Shown: positions 26,760-35,819, counted from the stretch's first letter. The stretch: DNA of 64,000 nucleotides from Methylohalobius crimeensis 10Ki (GCF_000421465.1 NZ_ATXB01000001.1:1860001-1924000); one strand, 5' to 3'. Program-made: numbers and translations. The notes: generated by a model from the sequence alone, not told the origin.

Positions 26760-27629
26760 ATGAAAATCGAACAAGTACCATCGCGGGCATGCGGTGGAAA
26801 TTTGTGAAGATGGCGTTATTGCCCCTGCCATGGCACAGAAGCATTGATCAAGAAAGAAAACTGGTATGGATGATTTCCAACTACTCATAGACCTCCACCG
26901 ACCTGCCGAACGGCAAGGACCCGGCGGAAAAGCTGAAACAAAACAGGCGCTGGAACTGGCCGGACTCGACCGATCGCGCCCATTGAAGATCGCGGATATT
27001 GGCTGCGGCACCGGCGCATCGACCATTACCCTTGCCAAGGAGCTGGATGCCGACATCACCGCCGTGGACTTCTTGCCGGAATTCCTCGACGAGCTTCAAT
27101 CCAGAGCCAACGACCATGGCGTGGCGGACAGGATCACCACGCTGAACTGCTCCATGGATGCCCTGCCATTTGAGGAAGGTGAGTTCGACGTGATCTGGTC
27201 CGAAGGGGCCGTCTACAACATGGGTTTTGAGGCCGGGGTATCCGTCTGGAGCCGATTCCTGAAGCCCGGGGGAAAGCTCATCGTTTCCGAGATCACCTGG
27301 CTCCGCGCCACGAGACCGGCGGAGCTCCAGTCCCATTGGGAAATTGAGTACCCGGAGATCGATCTCGCTTCGGCAAAGATCGGAATCCTTGAGCGGCATG
27401 GCTATAGCCCGCAAGGTTACTTTGCCCTGCCGGTGCATTGCTGGCTTGAGAATTACTATCGCCCCCTACAGAGCCGATTTGATGCGTTCCTTCAGCGGCA
27501 TGGCCGAAGCGATCAGGCCAAGGCTGTCGTCGAAGCGGAACAGCACGAAATTGCCCTTTATGAAAAATACCGTGACTACTACAGCTACGGCGTTTATGTG
27601 GCAAAAAAGGTGTGAGGCATGACGACTCG
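26760..27629 (+). repeat. Direct repeat copy 1: small ORF + methyltransferase cassette
   Basis: This segment matches 29672-30543 over its whole length, with roughly a dozen substitutions, one 3-base indel and one single-base indel. Homology begins exactly at an ATG and ends just after the methyltransferase stop (GACGACTCG). In this copy the leading small ORF has an early TGA at 26805-26807 and the methyltransferase is intact. Confidence 0.9.
26866..27615 (+). CDS. Class I SAM-dependent methyltransferase (intact copy)
   Basis: 249 aa. Rossmann methyltransferase with motif I IADIGCGTGAST, motif II acidic residue in ITAVDFLPEF, NCSMDALPF, and motif IV WSEGAVYNMGF, followed by FLKPGGKLIVSEITWL. 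The nearest general family is Methyltransf_11/25; the substrate is unknown. Only a weak ribosome site (AGAAAG) precedes ATG. In the second copy the start overlaps a small upstream ORF, so translational coupling was probably the original arrangement. A frameshifted second copy lies at 29781-30529. Confidence 0.88.
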   Translation: MDDFQLLIDLHRPAERQGPGGKAETKQALELAGLDRSRPLKIADIGCGTGASTITLAKELDADITAVDFLPEFLDELQSRANDHGVADRITTLNCSMDALPFEEGEFDVIWSEGAVYNMGFEAGVSVWSRFLKPGGKLIVSEITWLRATRPAELQSHWEIEYPEIDLASAKIGILERHGYSPQGYFALPVHCWLENYYRPLQSRFDAFLQRHGRSDQAKAVVEAEQHEIALYEKYRDYYSYGVYVAKKV

Positions 27630-27834
27630 GCAGTGGTTAAATTTTTCGTGCTGGCTTCCATGGGATTCACATACCGGAACGATTTTGAATCTGTCGGAGA
27701 TACCTCGAACCCTGAGTTGCATGCCGCATAGCGGATGTAATATTACCGAACAGTTTTGAATGGCTCTTGTGCGCCCCACGCTTTCCGGTGGGCAAAGGCT
27801 CAAAAAATGAATAGGACCGTTTGGAGGTTGAACG

Positions 27835-28125
27835 ATGAACAGACAGCGAGCCCTTGAGCTGTTGAGCCACAGCAAGCCGGAGCTGCAGGTCCGTTTCGGC
27901 GTGACCCGGCTGGCCCTGTTCGGCTCCACCGCCCGTGACACGGCGACCAGCGGCAGCGATGTCGATGTGCTGGTGGCCTTCGACGGTCCGGCCACATCCA
28001 AGCGTTATTTCGGAGTGCAGTTCTATCTGGAGGACCTACTCGGTTGCCCGGTCGACCTGGTCACCGAAAAGGCCCTGCGGCCAGAACTGCGCCCCTATAT
28101 TGAACAGGAGCGGGTCAATGTCTGA
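27835..28125 (+). CDS. MNT-type nucleotidyltransferase (antitoxin of a HEPN/MNT pair)
   Basis: 96 aa. The minimal nucleotidyltransferase signature is complete: LFGSTARDTATSGSDVDVLV, with Gly-Ser and the two metal-binding Asp residues. MNT proteins neutralise HEPN RNase toxins, in characterised cases by AMPylating them. GGAGG lies 7 bases before ATG. Its stop overlaps the start of the HEPN gene (ATGTCTGA, 8 bases), the usual mntA-hepT layout. Because the HEPN partner is broken, the pair may now be silent. Confidence 0.87.
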   Translation: MNRQRALELLSHSKPELQVRFGVTRLALFGSTARDTATSGSDVDVLVAFDGPATSKRYFGVQFYLEDLLGCPVDLVTEKALRPELRPYIEQERVNV

Positions 28126-28474
28126 TGCCAGCCAGCGCGAATGGCGCTTCTACCTCGACGACATGATCGACTTCGCCGGAAAGGTACTCGCCTACACTGA
28201 CGGCATCGATCAGGCCGGTTTCGTGGCCAGCGGCCTGACCTACGACGCTGCCCTGCGCAACCTGGAACTGATCGGTGAAGCCGCCACCCATATCCCGGAC
28301 TAAGTCCGCGCCGCCCATCCTGAAATCCCCTGGCGGATGATCATCGCCACCCGCAACCGCCTTATTCACGGCTACTTGGGCATCGACGACGACACCCTGT
28401 GGAGCATCATCCAAGATGACGTGCCTGAACTGCTGCCGCTGCTCAAGGCACTGAAAAACGAGGCGCAGTCATGA
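28118..28474 (+). pseudogene. HEPN (DUF86/HepT-like) toxin with an in-frame stop codon
   Basis: ATG 28118 opens a DUF86 HEPN protein (REWRFYLDDMIDFAGKVLAY ... RNLELIGEAATHIPD). TAA at 28301-28303 interrupts codon 62; the same frame then continues without shift through VRAAHPEIPWRMIIATRNRL and IHGYLGID to TGA at 28472-28474. The RNase motif RxxxxH (RNRLIH) lies after the stop. The intact length would be 118 residues, normal for the family. A single base change (GAA to TAA) would explain it. It is inactive unless the stop is read through. Confidence 0.85.
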
Positions 28475-28821
28475 AACCCGGCAGCGTCAAGATTGTCGAC
28501 CGCGTCTCCGCCATCGAGGCATCAAGCGATTGGCAGTTCTCCACCGGCCGCCTGATCGGTGAAGGCTTCGACCATCCGCCGCTCGACACGCTGGTGCTGG
28601 CCATGCCGATCTCCTGGAAGGGAACCTTGCAGCAATACGCCGGACGCCTACACCGGGAACACGTCGACAAGCAGGATGTGCGCATCTACGACTATGCCGA
28701 GACTGATCAACCCCGGCTTGCCCGCATGTGGGACAAACGCCAGCGCGGCTATAGGGCCATGGGATACGAGATCAAACCGATGGAGACCGTAGTTTTAGGA
28801 AACGGCACGAACCTAAAATAA
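28471..28821 (+). pseudogene. C-terminal remnant of a superfamily 2 helicase
   Basis: 116 residues open from an ATG overlapping the HEPN stop. Residues from about 23 on carry the end of an SF2/COG1061-type helicase: STGRLIGEGFDHPPLDTLVL (motif V) and GTLQQYAGRLHRE (motif VI with QxxGRxHR). Motifs I-IV and any nuclease domain are missing. The first 20 residues do not match. It is probably a deletion scar from a restriction-type helicase gene. Confidence 0.75.
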
Positions 28822-28877
28822 GACGAGCTGCTATTTTATGTTCGTGAGCCCATCGCCAGCAGAACGCCAGATCGGCA

Positions 28878-29012
28878 CTACTTGATCAGATCCACTTGAT
28901 CCACCATCTCCATCACAAATCGGGCCAGATGATCTTCCGGCAGATAGTCCTGGATGCTCGGTGGAAGCAAATAAGGGGTGTCGCGATCTACGGGGACAAA
29001 CTGGACAGCCAT
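28878..29012 (-). pseudogene. 5' stub of an IS1182-like transposase
   Basis: From ATG 29010-29012 the translation MAVQFVPVDRDTPYLLPPSI, QDYLPEDHLARFVMEMVDQ is the N-terminus of IS1182/IS5-like transposases, cut after 44 residues by a stop. No terminal inverted repeats or catalytic DDE region are present. The stub runs opposite to its neighbours and ends just before the toxin operator. Confidence 0.75.
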
Positions 29013-29031
29013 ATTTTCGCCTATCGAAAAA

Positions 29032-29049
29032 TATACAAAATTTTGTATA
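29032..29049. promoter_or_regulatory. Palindromic operator overlapping the toxin-antitoxin promoter
   Basis: TATACAAAATTTTGTATA is a perfect 18-bp palindrome. Its right end overlaps a consensus -10 box TATAAT at 29046-29051. A start site would fall near 29058, directly at the toxin ATG (29059), giving a leaderless message. This fits autorepression by the HTH antitoxin. Confidence 0.65.
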
Positions 29050-29058
29050 ATTAACCGC

Positions 29059-29397
29059 ATGCCGAAACGCAAACCACTTAGTTTTCTTGGAAGCGCCCTT
29101 TCAGATCTTCGAAGTTTTCCAGCGGCGCCTAAACAAGAAGCCGGTCACCAGCTCGACCAAGTGCAACGAGGACTTGATCCGGACCACTGGAAGTCGATGA
29201 ATACGATAGGCCCGGGTGTTCGGGAAATTCGGATTCAGGATGCCGAGGGTGCGTTTCGTGTGATCTATATTGCCAAGTTCGAGGAGGCCATCTATGTTCT
29301 GCATTGCTTCCAGAAAAAAACCCAGAAGACCAGTAAAGCAGACCTCGATCTTGCGAAAAGGCGATACCGAGAGTTGATCAATGAGGTGAGACGGTGA
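29059..29397 (+). CDS. HigB/RelE-type toxin (Gp49-like, DUF891)
   Basis: 112 aa. The pattern KPLSFLGSALSDLRSFP, GHQLDQVQRGLDPDHWKSM, GVREIRIQDAEGAFRVIYIA and YVLHCFQKKTQKTSKADLDL is that of phage Gp49-like HigB toxins, ribosome-dependent mRNA endonucleases. Family members begin just at this MxxxKPLxF, supporting ATG 29059 even though almost no leader is left after the predicted promoter. Its stop overlaps the antitoxin start by 4 bases (GTGA). Both partners look intact, so this may be a working module. Confidence 0.88.
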   Translation: MPKRKPLSFLGSALSDLRSFPAAPKQEAGHQLDQVQRGLDPDHWKSMNTIGPGVREIRIQDAEGAFRVIYIAKFEEAIYVLHCFQKKTQKTSKADLDLAKRRYRELINEVRR

Positions 29398-29675
29398 GTA
29401 ACGAGACGTTTGAAAGTGTGTGGGATGCTCTTGAAGACACGGTGGCGGAAGCGGAAAGCATGAAGCTCCGGTCGAGCCTGATGATCGTGCTCAAGCAGCA
29501 CATAAAGCAAAAAGGTTGGACCCAGGCGGAAGCGGCCCGGCGACTCGGGATCACGCAACCACGTGTTTCGGATCTCATGCGTGGAAAAATTCAGCTTTTT
29601 GGCCTTGATGCCCTAGTGAACATGGCGGCATCCGCGGGATTGCATGTCGAGTTGCAAGTCTTGAATGCTGCATGA
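29394..29675 (+). CDS. XRE-family antitoxin (HigA-like)
   Basis: 93 aa from a GTG start overlapping the toxin stop. An N-terminal acidic helix region is followed by a Cro/C1-type helix-turn-helix (KGWTQAEAARRLGITQPRVS, DLMRGKIQLFGLDALVNMA). Antitoxins of this type bind their toxin and the operator; the palindrome at 29032-29049 is the obvious site. Its stop overlaps the ATG of a 38-codon ORF that leads into the second methyltransferase copy. Confidence 0.87.
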   Translation: MSNETFESVWDALEDTVAEAESMKLRSSLMIVLKQHIKQKGWTQAEAARRLGITQPRVSDLMRGKIQLFGLDALVNMAASAGLHVELQVLNAA

Positions 29676-29788
29676 AAAATCTCGAACAAGTACCATCGCG
29701 GGCATGCGGTGGAAATTTGTGGAGATGGCGTTATTGCCCCTGCCATGGCACAGAAGCATTGATCAAGAAAGAAAACTGGTATGGATGA
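29672..29788 (+). CDS. Possible 38-aa cysteine-containing peptide upstream of the methyltransferase
   Basis: ATG 29672 overlaps the antitoxin stop (ATGA), and TGA 29786-29788 overlaps the methyltransferase start (ATGGATGA), so it sits in a fully coupled chain. The peptide contains SRACGGNLWRWRYCPCHGTE, with three Cys and a His that could hold a metal. In the other repeat copy the homology also starts at its ATG, and the length difference near the start is exactly three bases, which suggests coding. I do not recognise a family, and it may be only a leader. Confidence 0.3.
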   Translation: MKNLEQVPSRACGGNLWRWRYCPCHGTEALIKKENWYG

Positions 29789-30529
29789 TTTCCAACTACT
29801 CATAGACCTCCACCGACCTGCCGAACGGCAAGGACCCGGCGGAAAAGCTGAAACAAAACGGGCGCTGGAGCTGGCCGGACTCGACCGATCGCGCCCATTG
29901 AAGATCGCGGATATTGGCTGCGCACCGGCGCATCGACCATTACCCTTGCCAAGGAGCTGGATGCCGACATCACCGCCGTGGACTTCTTGCCGGAATTCCT
30001 CGACGAGCTTCAATCCAGAGCCAACGACCATGGCGTGGCGGACAGGATCACCACGCTGAACTGCTCCATGGATGCCCTGCCATTTGAGGAAGGTGATTTC
30101 GACGTGATCTGGTCCGAAGGGGCCGTCTACAACATGGGTTTTGAGGCCGGGGTATCCGTCTGGAGCCGATTCCTGAAGCCTAGAGGTAAACTCATCGTTT
30201 CCGAGATCACCTGGCTCAGCGCCACGAGACCGGCGGAGCTCCAGTCCCATTGGGAAATTGAGTACCCGGAAATCGATCTCGCTTCGGCAAAGATCGGAAT
30301 CCTTGAGCGGCATGGCTATAGCCCACAAGGTTACTTTGCCCTGCCGGTGCATTGCTGGCTTGAGAATTACTATCGCCCCCTACAGAGCCGATTTGATGCG
30401 TTCCTTCAGCGGCATGGCCGAAGCGATCAGGCCAAGGCTGTCGTCGAAGCGGAACAGCACGAAATTGCCCTTTATGAAAAATACCGTGACTACTACAGCT
30501 ACGGCGTTTATGTGGCAAAACAGGTGTGA
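29781..30529 (+). pseudogene. Frameshifted copy of the class I methyltransferase
   Basis: Nearly identical to the intact gene at 26866-27615, but one G is missing near 29921 (GGCTGCGCACC instead of GGCTGCGGCACC). The shift falls inside the SAM-binding motif I and destroys it. The downstream frame is open from 29978 to the stop at 30527-30529 and retains the rest of the enzyme without its cofactor loop. Several neutral substitutions separate the copies, so the duplication is not brand new. A sequencing error in a short GC run cannot be excluded. Confidence 0.85.
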
Positions 30530-30543
30530 GGCATGACGACTCG

Positions 30544-30957
30544 AAGGGGGGAGAAAATTGTTTCTCTGGTCGGGTTGGCGGAAAGTGGTTGATACTCTTC
30601 ATGATTCCGTCAAACAGGTCGTTGATGCTTATGGTCGGTCGCTCCTCGTTGTGAATTTTGATTGCTTCCCCGCTTACTTACCGGAGAGACGGAGACAAGT
30701 CCGCAGGAGAGCGGATTTGGACGTCCCTGAGGACGCCCGCAGGGTGAGCGCCATGGATGGCGCGAATCACAGTGTCGGGCGTCAGCTGATTTTTTTATGC
30801 TGGCTTTCTGAGGGCTTACTTACCGGGTGGCGTTGGGATGTGTCGGAAAAATCCCGCAACTGGTCAAATTTCCTGTTTTCTTCTTGTCTTTATAGATGGC
30901 CAGGGTTATTTTTCTTTATCAATTTTTTACTACGAATCTCTTCCGAACGGTGAGGTC
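30544..30957. other. Non-coding segment with short repeats
   Basis: 414 bp before the HTH gene. No convincing protein is encoded. It holds a 13-bp exact direct repeat, GCTTACTTACCGG, at 30672-30684 and 30814-30826, and a near-perfect hairpin GCGCCAT-GG-ATGGCGC at 30748-30763. The last 100 bases are AT-rich and probably contain the promoter of the restriction operon. Confidence 0.5.
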
Positions 30958-31155
30958 ATGGATACATACGACAAATGGCTGACCATTGATGAACTGGCGG
31001 GCTACATCAAGATGAGCAGGACCAAGCTCTACGGCATGGCCCAGCGCGGCGAGGTTCCCGCTTCCAAGATCGGCAACCAGTGGCGTTTCGACCGGGAGGA
31101 GATCGATCAGTGGATGAAGGCGCACGGGACCGGCAAAGGGGGAATCAAGGAATGA
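30958..31155 (+). CDS. Excisionase-type helix-turn-helix protein
   Basis: 65 aa from ATG 30958 (GGTGAGG 3 bases upstream). One HTH_17/MerR-like DNA-binding domain: WLTIDELAGYIKMSRTKLYG, MAQRGEVPASKIGNQWRFDR, EEIDQWM. Proteins of this kind act as excisionases or small regulators and often precede restriction-modification genes. Its stop overlaps the start of the large R-M gene (ATGA), so it probably controls or is co-expressed with it. Confidence 0.85.
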   Translation: MDTYDKWLTIDELAGYIKMSRTKLYGMAQRGEVPASKIGNQWRFDREEIDQWMKAHGTGKGGIKE

Positions 31156-34100
31156 TCAGTCAGGACAATTTCATCGCGCTGCTGGACTTCCTCGGCTTTG
31201 CCAAGAATAAATCCATTTACAGCAAGACGATTGGCGCAACCTCTTTAAGTGTCGATGTCACCAAGCAGACCATCCATTACCCGGAGTCTGACGGGCTGGT
31301 CGTGAACGAACGCCAGACCTGCAACTTTACGGCGAATGAGAACTTTGTGGTGTTCGAGTGTGTTCATCGTCTGCTGGACAAAGGCTACAAACCGGAACAC
31401 ATCGAGCTGGAGCCAAAATGGAAGCTGGGCCGCGGCGCCAGCGGCGGCCGCGCCGATATTCTGGTCAAGGACAATTTCGGCAAGCCGCTGCTCATCATCG
31501 AGTGCAAAACTGCCGGGGCCGAGTTCAAAAAAGCCTGGAACAAGACCCTGCAGGACGGCGACCAGCTTTTCAGTTACGCACAACAGATCAGCGAGACCCA
31601 GTTTCTTTGCCTCTACACCTCGGATTTTGAAAACGCCGAACTGAGCTACCAGAGCCATATCATCGCCCACCGCGACAACGACCAGTATCTGGTCGCCAAT
31701 CCGCACTTCAAACCCTTCCGCAGCGTCACCGACGTCAAGGAGAGATTCGCGGTCTGGCGCGATACCTACAAACTCGACTTCACCACCAAGGGGATCTTCG
31801 AGGACAACATCCAGCCCTACCAGATCGGCAAGGACAAGTATTCCTTGGCTGATCTGCACGCCATTTCCGCCTCGGATCAGCAGAAGAAATATCATGAGTT
31901 CGCGACCATTTTGCGTCAGCACAACGTATCGGGCCGGGAAAACGCCTTCGACAAGCTGGTGAACCTGTTTCTCTGCAAGCTGGTGGACGAGATCGAGAAC
32001 CCCGACGACCTCAAGTTTTACTGGAAGGGTGTCGCCTACGACAGCCATTTCGATCTGATGGATCGCCTGCAGCAGCTCTACCAGTCGGGCATGGACAAGT
32101 TCCTCGGCGAGGACATCACCTACATCAATCAGAACGATGTCAATAACGCCCTGCGCTTCATCCGCCAGAATCCGGACGCCACCCAGCGGGCGGTGTGGAA
32201 TCTGTTCATTCAGCAGAAGTTTTTCACCAACAACGACTTTTCCTTTATCGACGTCCACAACGAACGGCTTTTTTACCAGAACGCCGACGTGCTGCTAAAA
32301 CTCCTGCAAATGTGGCAGGACATCCGCCTGACCAACCCCAACGGCCACAACCAGTTTCTCGGCGACATGTTCGAGGGCTTCCTCGACCAAGGCATCAAGC
32401 AGAGTGAGGGGCAATTTTTTACCCCCATGCCCATCTGCCGCTTTGTCCTGATGAGCCTGCCACTGGAAAGCCTGGTGCGCGACAACCCCACGCCGCCCAT
32501 GGCCATCGATTACGCCTGCGGCGCGGGCCATTTCCTCACCGAACTGGCCTTGCAGCTTCAACCCCTGCTCAAACAGCACAAGCCCCAGGCCAACCCGGCC
32601 GAATACCACAAATCGATGGTCGGCATCGAAAAGGAGTACCGGCTCTCCAAGGTCGCCAAGGTATCCGCCTTCATGTACGGCCAGCAGGGCATCCAGGTCT
32701 GCTACGGCGATGGCCTGGTGAACAGCCACGAGGCCTTTCCCGACATCCGCGACGGCCATTTCGACCTGCTCGTCGCCAATCCGCCCTACAGCGTGCGCGG
32801 CTTTCTCGAAACCCTGCCCGAGGAGGAGCGCAAGGCCTATTCGCTCACCGACACCATCAACGACGCCGAGACGGCCAACAGCATCGAGACCTTCTTTGTC
32901 GAGCGGGCCAAGCAGTTACTGAAGAGCGACGGCGTGGCCGCCATCATCCTGCCCTCGTCGATCCTCTCCAACGGCGGCTCCACCTACATCCGCGCCCGCG
33001 AAATCCTGTTGCAGTATTTCGATATCGTCGCCATCGCCGAATTCGGCAGTGGCACTTTCGGCAAGACCGGCACCAACACCGTCACCCTGTTCCTGCGCCG
33101 CAAGCCGACCCAGCCCGACACCGCCGAGCACTACCGCGAACGGGTGGAGGAATGGTTCAAGGGCTGCGCCGCCAGCAAGCGCAAGCAGGCGATCTACAAG
33201 GACGGCCACCTGATCGAGCAGTATTGCGCCCATATCAATGTGCCCCTGGCCGATTACCAAAGCCTGCTGCGCGGTGAGACGGAGGGAAGCTGGAAGCCGC
33301 AGGAGCATTTCCAGCCCTATCACGACAAGTTCGACAGGAGCACCGAGCTGGTCAACCTGCGCAAGCAGAAGAAATTCAAGGCCCTAAGCAAAGCCGAACA
33401 GACGGCGGAGATCGCCAAGCGCTACCTGGCCTATGTGCAGTCCATCGAGCGCGACAAGCTCTATCACTTCTGCCTCGCCTCGGATCAGAGCAACCCGGTG
33501 CTGATCATTCGCAGTCCGTCCGGAACCAAGGAGATCAAGCAGTTTCTCGGTTACGAGTGGAGCAGCGCCAAGGGGGATGAAGGCATCAAGCTCATCGAGG
33601 ACGCCGCTGGCCGCCACATCACCGCCCTGTACGACGGCCCGGACCACGCCAACCCGATGCGCTTTACCCGCGCCAACCCGGCCAAGCTCAGCGGCCACAT
33701 TGCCGCGAATTTCGATGGGACACTTGGGACGATTCCGGCTGAATTGAGCGAGGTGGCCAACCCGGCACGGTTGGTGGATATGCTGGATTTTTCCCAAACA
33801 GTATTCGAAAAACAGTTCTCGCTTGTAGTCCGTGCCAGCCTCACGTCCGTCACAAAGTGGCCGCAAATGCCAATCCGACAGGTTGCGGTGTTGAATCCGC
33901 GAAAGAGTGAGTTGAAAGGTGTTTCTGCCTCAACAGAAATATCTTTCGTTGAAATGGCCTCTGTGAGCGAGGATGGTTTTATCACCGGTGCGGTCCCTAG
34001 AAAACTTGGAGAAGTATTGAAGGGCAGCTACACCTACTTTGCCGAGGACGACATCATCATTGCAAAGATTACCCCTTGCATGGAAAACGGCAAATGCGCA

Positions 34101-35018
34101 CTTGCAAGAGGATTAAGCAATAAGATCGGGATGGGAAGCTCTGAGTTTCACGTCATTCGTGCGGATAAAGGAAAGGTTCTTCCTGACTATGTTTTCGGCT
34201 ACTTGAATAGAGCGGAGGTCAGGAAAGTTGCCGAGAAAAACATGACTGGTTCAAGCGGCCACCGACGAGTCCCTGAATCGTTCTATGCCGACCTGAGAAT
34301 CCCGGTACCGCCCCTCAAGGTTCAATCGCAAATTTGTGACGACTTCACAAAGGTTGACAAAGCTGTTCAATCTGCAAGAACCAAGATCGCCAGCACGCAA
34401 CAATCTATCGAACTACTTGTTGAGTCCATCTACGCCTCCACCGCCCCCCGCATCGAAATCGCCAAGCTGAGCACCAACATCCAATACGGCCTGAACGAGA
34501 AGATGAACGAGGCCGGTATCGGCTACAAGATTTTCCGCATGAACGAGATCATTCAGGGGCGGATGGTGGACAACGGCGCGATGAAGTGCGCCGACATCAG
34601 CGCCGAGGAGTTCGCCAAGTACCGGCTTAACAAGGGCGATTTACTTTTCAACCGCACCAACAGCATCGAGCATGTCGGCAAGACCGGCCTCTTCGATCTG
34701 GACGGCGACTACTGTTTTGCCTCCTACCTGGTTCGCGTGGTGCCCGACACCAGCAAGATACTGCCGTTGTTCCTCGTCAAAATGATGAATTCTCCGGCCT
34801 ATCAAGCTGAGGCCAAGGGCAAGGCTTCAAAGTCGATCAACCAGTCCAACATTAACGCCACCGTGATGAAAAACATCAAGGTGCCGGTTCCCTCCCTGGC
34901 CGAACAGAAAAAATTCGTCGCCAAGGTCGAGGATCTGGAAAAACAGATCACCGAGGCACAGGCCATCATCGACACCGCCCCCGCCCGCAAAGAGGCGGTG
35001 ATGAAAAAGTATCTGTGA
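31152..35018 (+). CDS. Single-chain restriction-modification enzyme (nuclease + N6-adenine methylase + specificity domains)
   Basis: 1288 aa from ATG 31152. The N-terminus is an HsdR_N-like PD-(D/E)xK nuclease: GRADILV (Asp102) and IIECKT (Glu117, Lys119). The centre is an HsdM-type N6-adenine methylase with motif [13 protein letters not shown] (near residue 455) and motif IV NPPYSV (Asn543). The C-terminus carries two HsdS-like target-recognition units, about residues 900-1090 and 1096-1288, each followed by a helical spacer (ending [14 protein letters not shown] and [15 protein letters not shown]). No helicase/translocase motor is present, so it should act as a type IIG/IIC-like enzyme, not classical type I. 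It overlaps the HTH gene by 4 bases. Confidence 0.9.
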   Translation: MISQDNFIALLDFLGFAKNKSIYSKTIGATSLSVDVTKQTIHYPESDGLVVNERQTCNFTANENFVVFECVHRLLDKGYKPEHIELEPKWKLGRGASGGRADILVKDNFGKPLLIIECKTAGAEFKKAWNKTLQDGDQLFSYAQQISETQFLCLYTSDFENAELSYQSHIIAHRDNDQYLVANPHFKPFRSVTDVKERFAVWRDTYKLDFTTKGIFEDNIQPYQIGKDKYSLADLHAISASDQQKKYHEFATILRQHNVSGRENAFDKLVNLFLCKLVDEIENPDDLKFYWKGVAYDSHFDLMDRLQQLYQSGMDKFLGEDITYINQNDVNNALRFIRQNPDATQRAVWNLFIQQKFFTNNDFSFIDVHNERLFYQNADVLLKLLQMWQDIRLTNPNGHNQFLGDMFEGFLDQGIKQSEGQFFTPMPICRFVLMSLPLESLVRDNPTPPMAIDYACGAGHFLTELALQLQPLLKQHKPQANPAEYHKSMVGIEKEYRLSKVAKVSAFMYGQQGIQVCYGDGLVNSHEAFPDIRDGHFDLLVANPPYSVRGFLETLPEEERKAYSLTDTINDAETANSIETFFVERAKQLLKSDGVAAIILPSSILSNGGSTYIRAREILLQYFDIVAIAEFGSGTFGKTGTNTVTLFLRRKPTQPDTAEHYRERVEEWFKGCAASKRKQAIYKDGHLIEQYCAHINVPLADYQSLLRGETEGSWKPQEHFQPYHDKFDRSTELVNLRKQKKFKALSKAEQTAEIAKRYLAYVQSIERDKLYHFCLASDQSNPVLIIRSPSGTKEIKQFLGYEWSSAKGDEGIKLIEDAAGRHITALYDGPDHANPMRFTRANPAKLSGHIAANFDGTLGTIPAELSEVANPARLVDMLDFSQTVFEKQFSLVVRASLTSVTKWPQMPIRQVAVLNPRKSELKGVSASTEISFVEMASVSEDGFITGAVPRKLGEVLKGSYTYFAEDDIIIAKITPCMENGKCALARGLSNKIGMGSSEFHVIRADKGKVLPDYVFGYLNRAEVRKVAEKNMTGSSGHRRVPESFYADLRIPVPPLKVQSQICDDFTKVDKAVQSARTKIASTQQSIELLVESIYASTAPRIEIAKLSTNIQYGLNEKMNEAGIGYKIFRMNEIIQGRMVDNGAMKCADISAEEFAKYRLNKGDLLFNRTNSIEHVGKTGLFDLDGDYCFASYLVRVVPDTSKILPLFLVKMMNSPAYQAEAKGKASKSINQSNINATVMKNIKVPVPSLAEQKKFVAKVEDLEKQITEAQAIIDTAPARKEAVMKKYL

Positions 35019-35026
35019 GGGGTGAC

Positions 35027-35626
35027 ATGAGCGCGCAACGAAACGACAATACCAACCCCACCTGCTGGATCATCGCCGGGCCCAACGGCGCGGGAAAAAC
35101 CACCTTCGCCTTGGAGTACCTGCCGAAGGCTGCGGGTTGCACCCATTTCATCAACGCCGACCTGATCGCTGCCGGGCTCTCGCCGCTGGCCCCGGAGCGG
35201 GAGTTGCTGGCCGCTAGCCGTCTCTTTCTGCGCGAGATCGAGGAACGCATTACAGCCCACGAGAATTTCGCCTTTGAAACCACCCTGGCCGGGCGTACCT
35301 ATCTGCGGCTGGTCGAGCGGTTGCGTGCCGATGGCTGGCGGGTGGAACTGATCTATCTAGCCCTGCCCAGCGTCGAGATGTCCAAACTGCGTGTCGCCGA
35401 ACGGGTCGCCCACGGCGGGCACAACATCCCGGTGGCGGATGTCGAACGGCGCTTTCCCCGCAGCCTGCGCCATCTTTTGAACGATTTCAGCCATCGCGTC
35501 GATAGCTGCACCTGCTTCATGAACAACGGGGAAAGCCCGGTGCTGGTTTTCGAACAGCGCGACAGTGAACGCGATATCTTGCATGACGACTTCTATCAGC
35601 TTCTGCTTGAGGAGGCCAAACAATGA
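35027..35626 (+). CDS. Zeta-toxin-like P-loop protein
   Basis: 199 aa from ATG 35027 with GAGGGG just upstream; a GTG at 35015 would overlap the R-M gene. Walker A is [13 protein letters not shown] (residues 17-29), then [14 protein letters not shown], a switch-like [14 protein letters not shown] and [14 protein letters not shown]. This is the COG4185/zeta-like kinase group. Zeta toxins phosphorylate UDP-sugars, but many homologues are uncharacterised. It overlaps the next small gene by 4 bases, a typical toxin-antitoxin layout, and is in one transcript with the restriction enzyme. Confidence 0.82.
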   Translation: MSAQRNDNTNPTCWIIAGPNGAGKTTFALEYLPKAAGCTHFINADLIAAGLSPLAPERELLAASRLFLREIEERITAHENFAFETTLAGRTYLRLVERLRADGWRVELIYLALPSVEMSKLRVAERVAHGGHNIPVADVERRFPRSLRHLLNDFSHRVDSCTCFMNNGESPVLVFEQRDSERDILHDDFYQLLLEEAKQ

Positions 35627-35808
35627 CTACCAAACGAAAAACCACGCCATCTCCGGAAGGGCTGCGGCAGTTGGAAACGCTGCGTCAGGCCGTCGGCAAG
35701 ACGCTGGAGAAAAAGCGCCGGTTGGGCCAGTACTCCGTGACATGGCAGGATGGCAAGCCGGTCGTGAAGGGTGAGGATGCGCCGGGTGCGAATGACAACG
35801 CTCATTGA
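35623..35808 (+). CDS. 61-aa partner of the zeta-like protein (candidate antitoxin)
   Basis: ATG overlaps the stop of the zeta-like gene (ATGA). A basic N-terminal half ([20 protein letters not shown]) leads into a short beta-like tail, [19 protein letters not shown], ending [11 protein letters not shown]. No known domain is recognised. A diverged C-terminal fragment of the same family lies at 26277-26408, at the other end of the island. Coupling to a zeta-like gene suggests an antitoxin or regulator; this is inference. Confidence 0.65.
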   Translation: MTTKRKTTPSPEGLRQLETLRQAVGKTLEKKRRLGQYSVTWQDGKPVVKGEDAPGANDNAH

Positions 35809-35819
35809 ATGGTGAGCTT

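Larger units (their letters stand above)
29672..30543 (+). repeat. Direct repeat copy 2: small ORF + methyltransferase cassette
   Basis: Second copy of 26760-27629, about 2 kb downstream in the same orientation. Here the 38-codon ORF is open (TGG where copy 1 has TGA), but the methyltransferase has lost one base. Confidence 0.9.

Noticed and set aside
30558-30953. 131-codon frame between the methyltransferase copy and the HTH gene
   Set aside because: It crosses the direct repeats and hairpin, has low-complexity composition and no homology pattern. Treated as non-coding.
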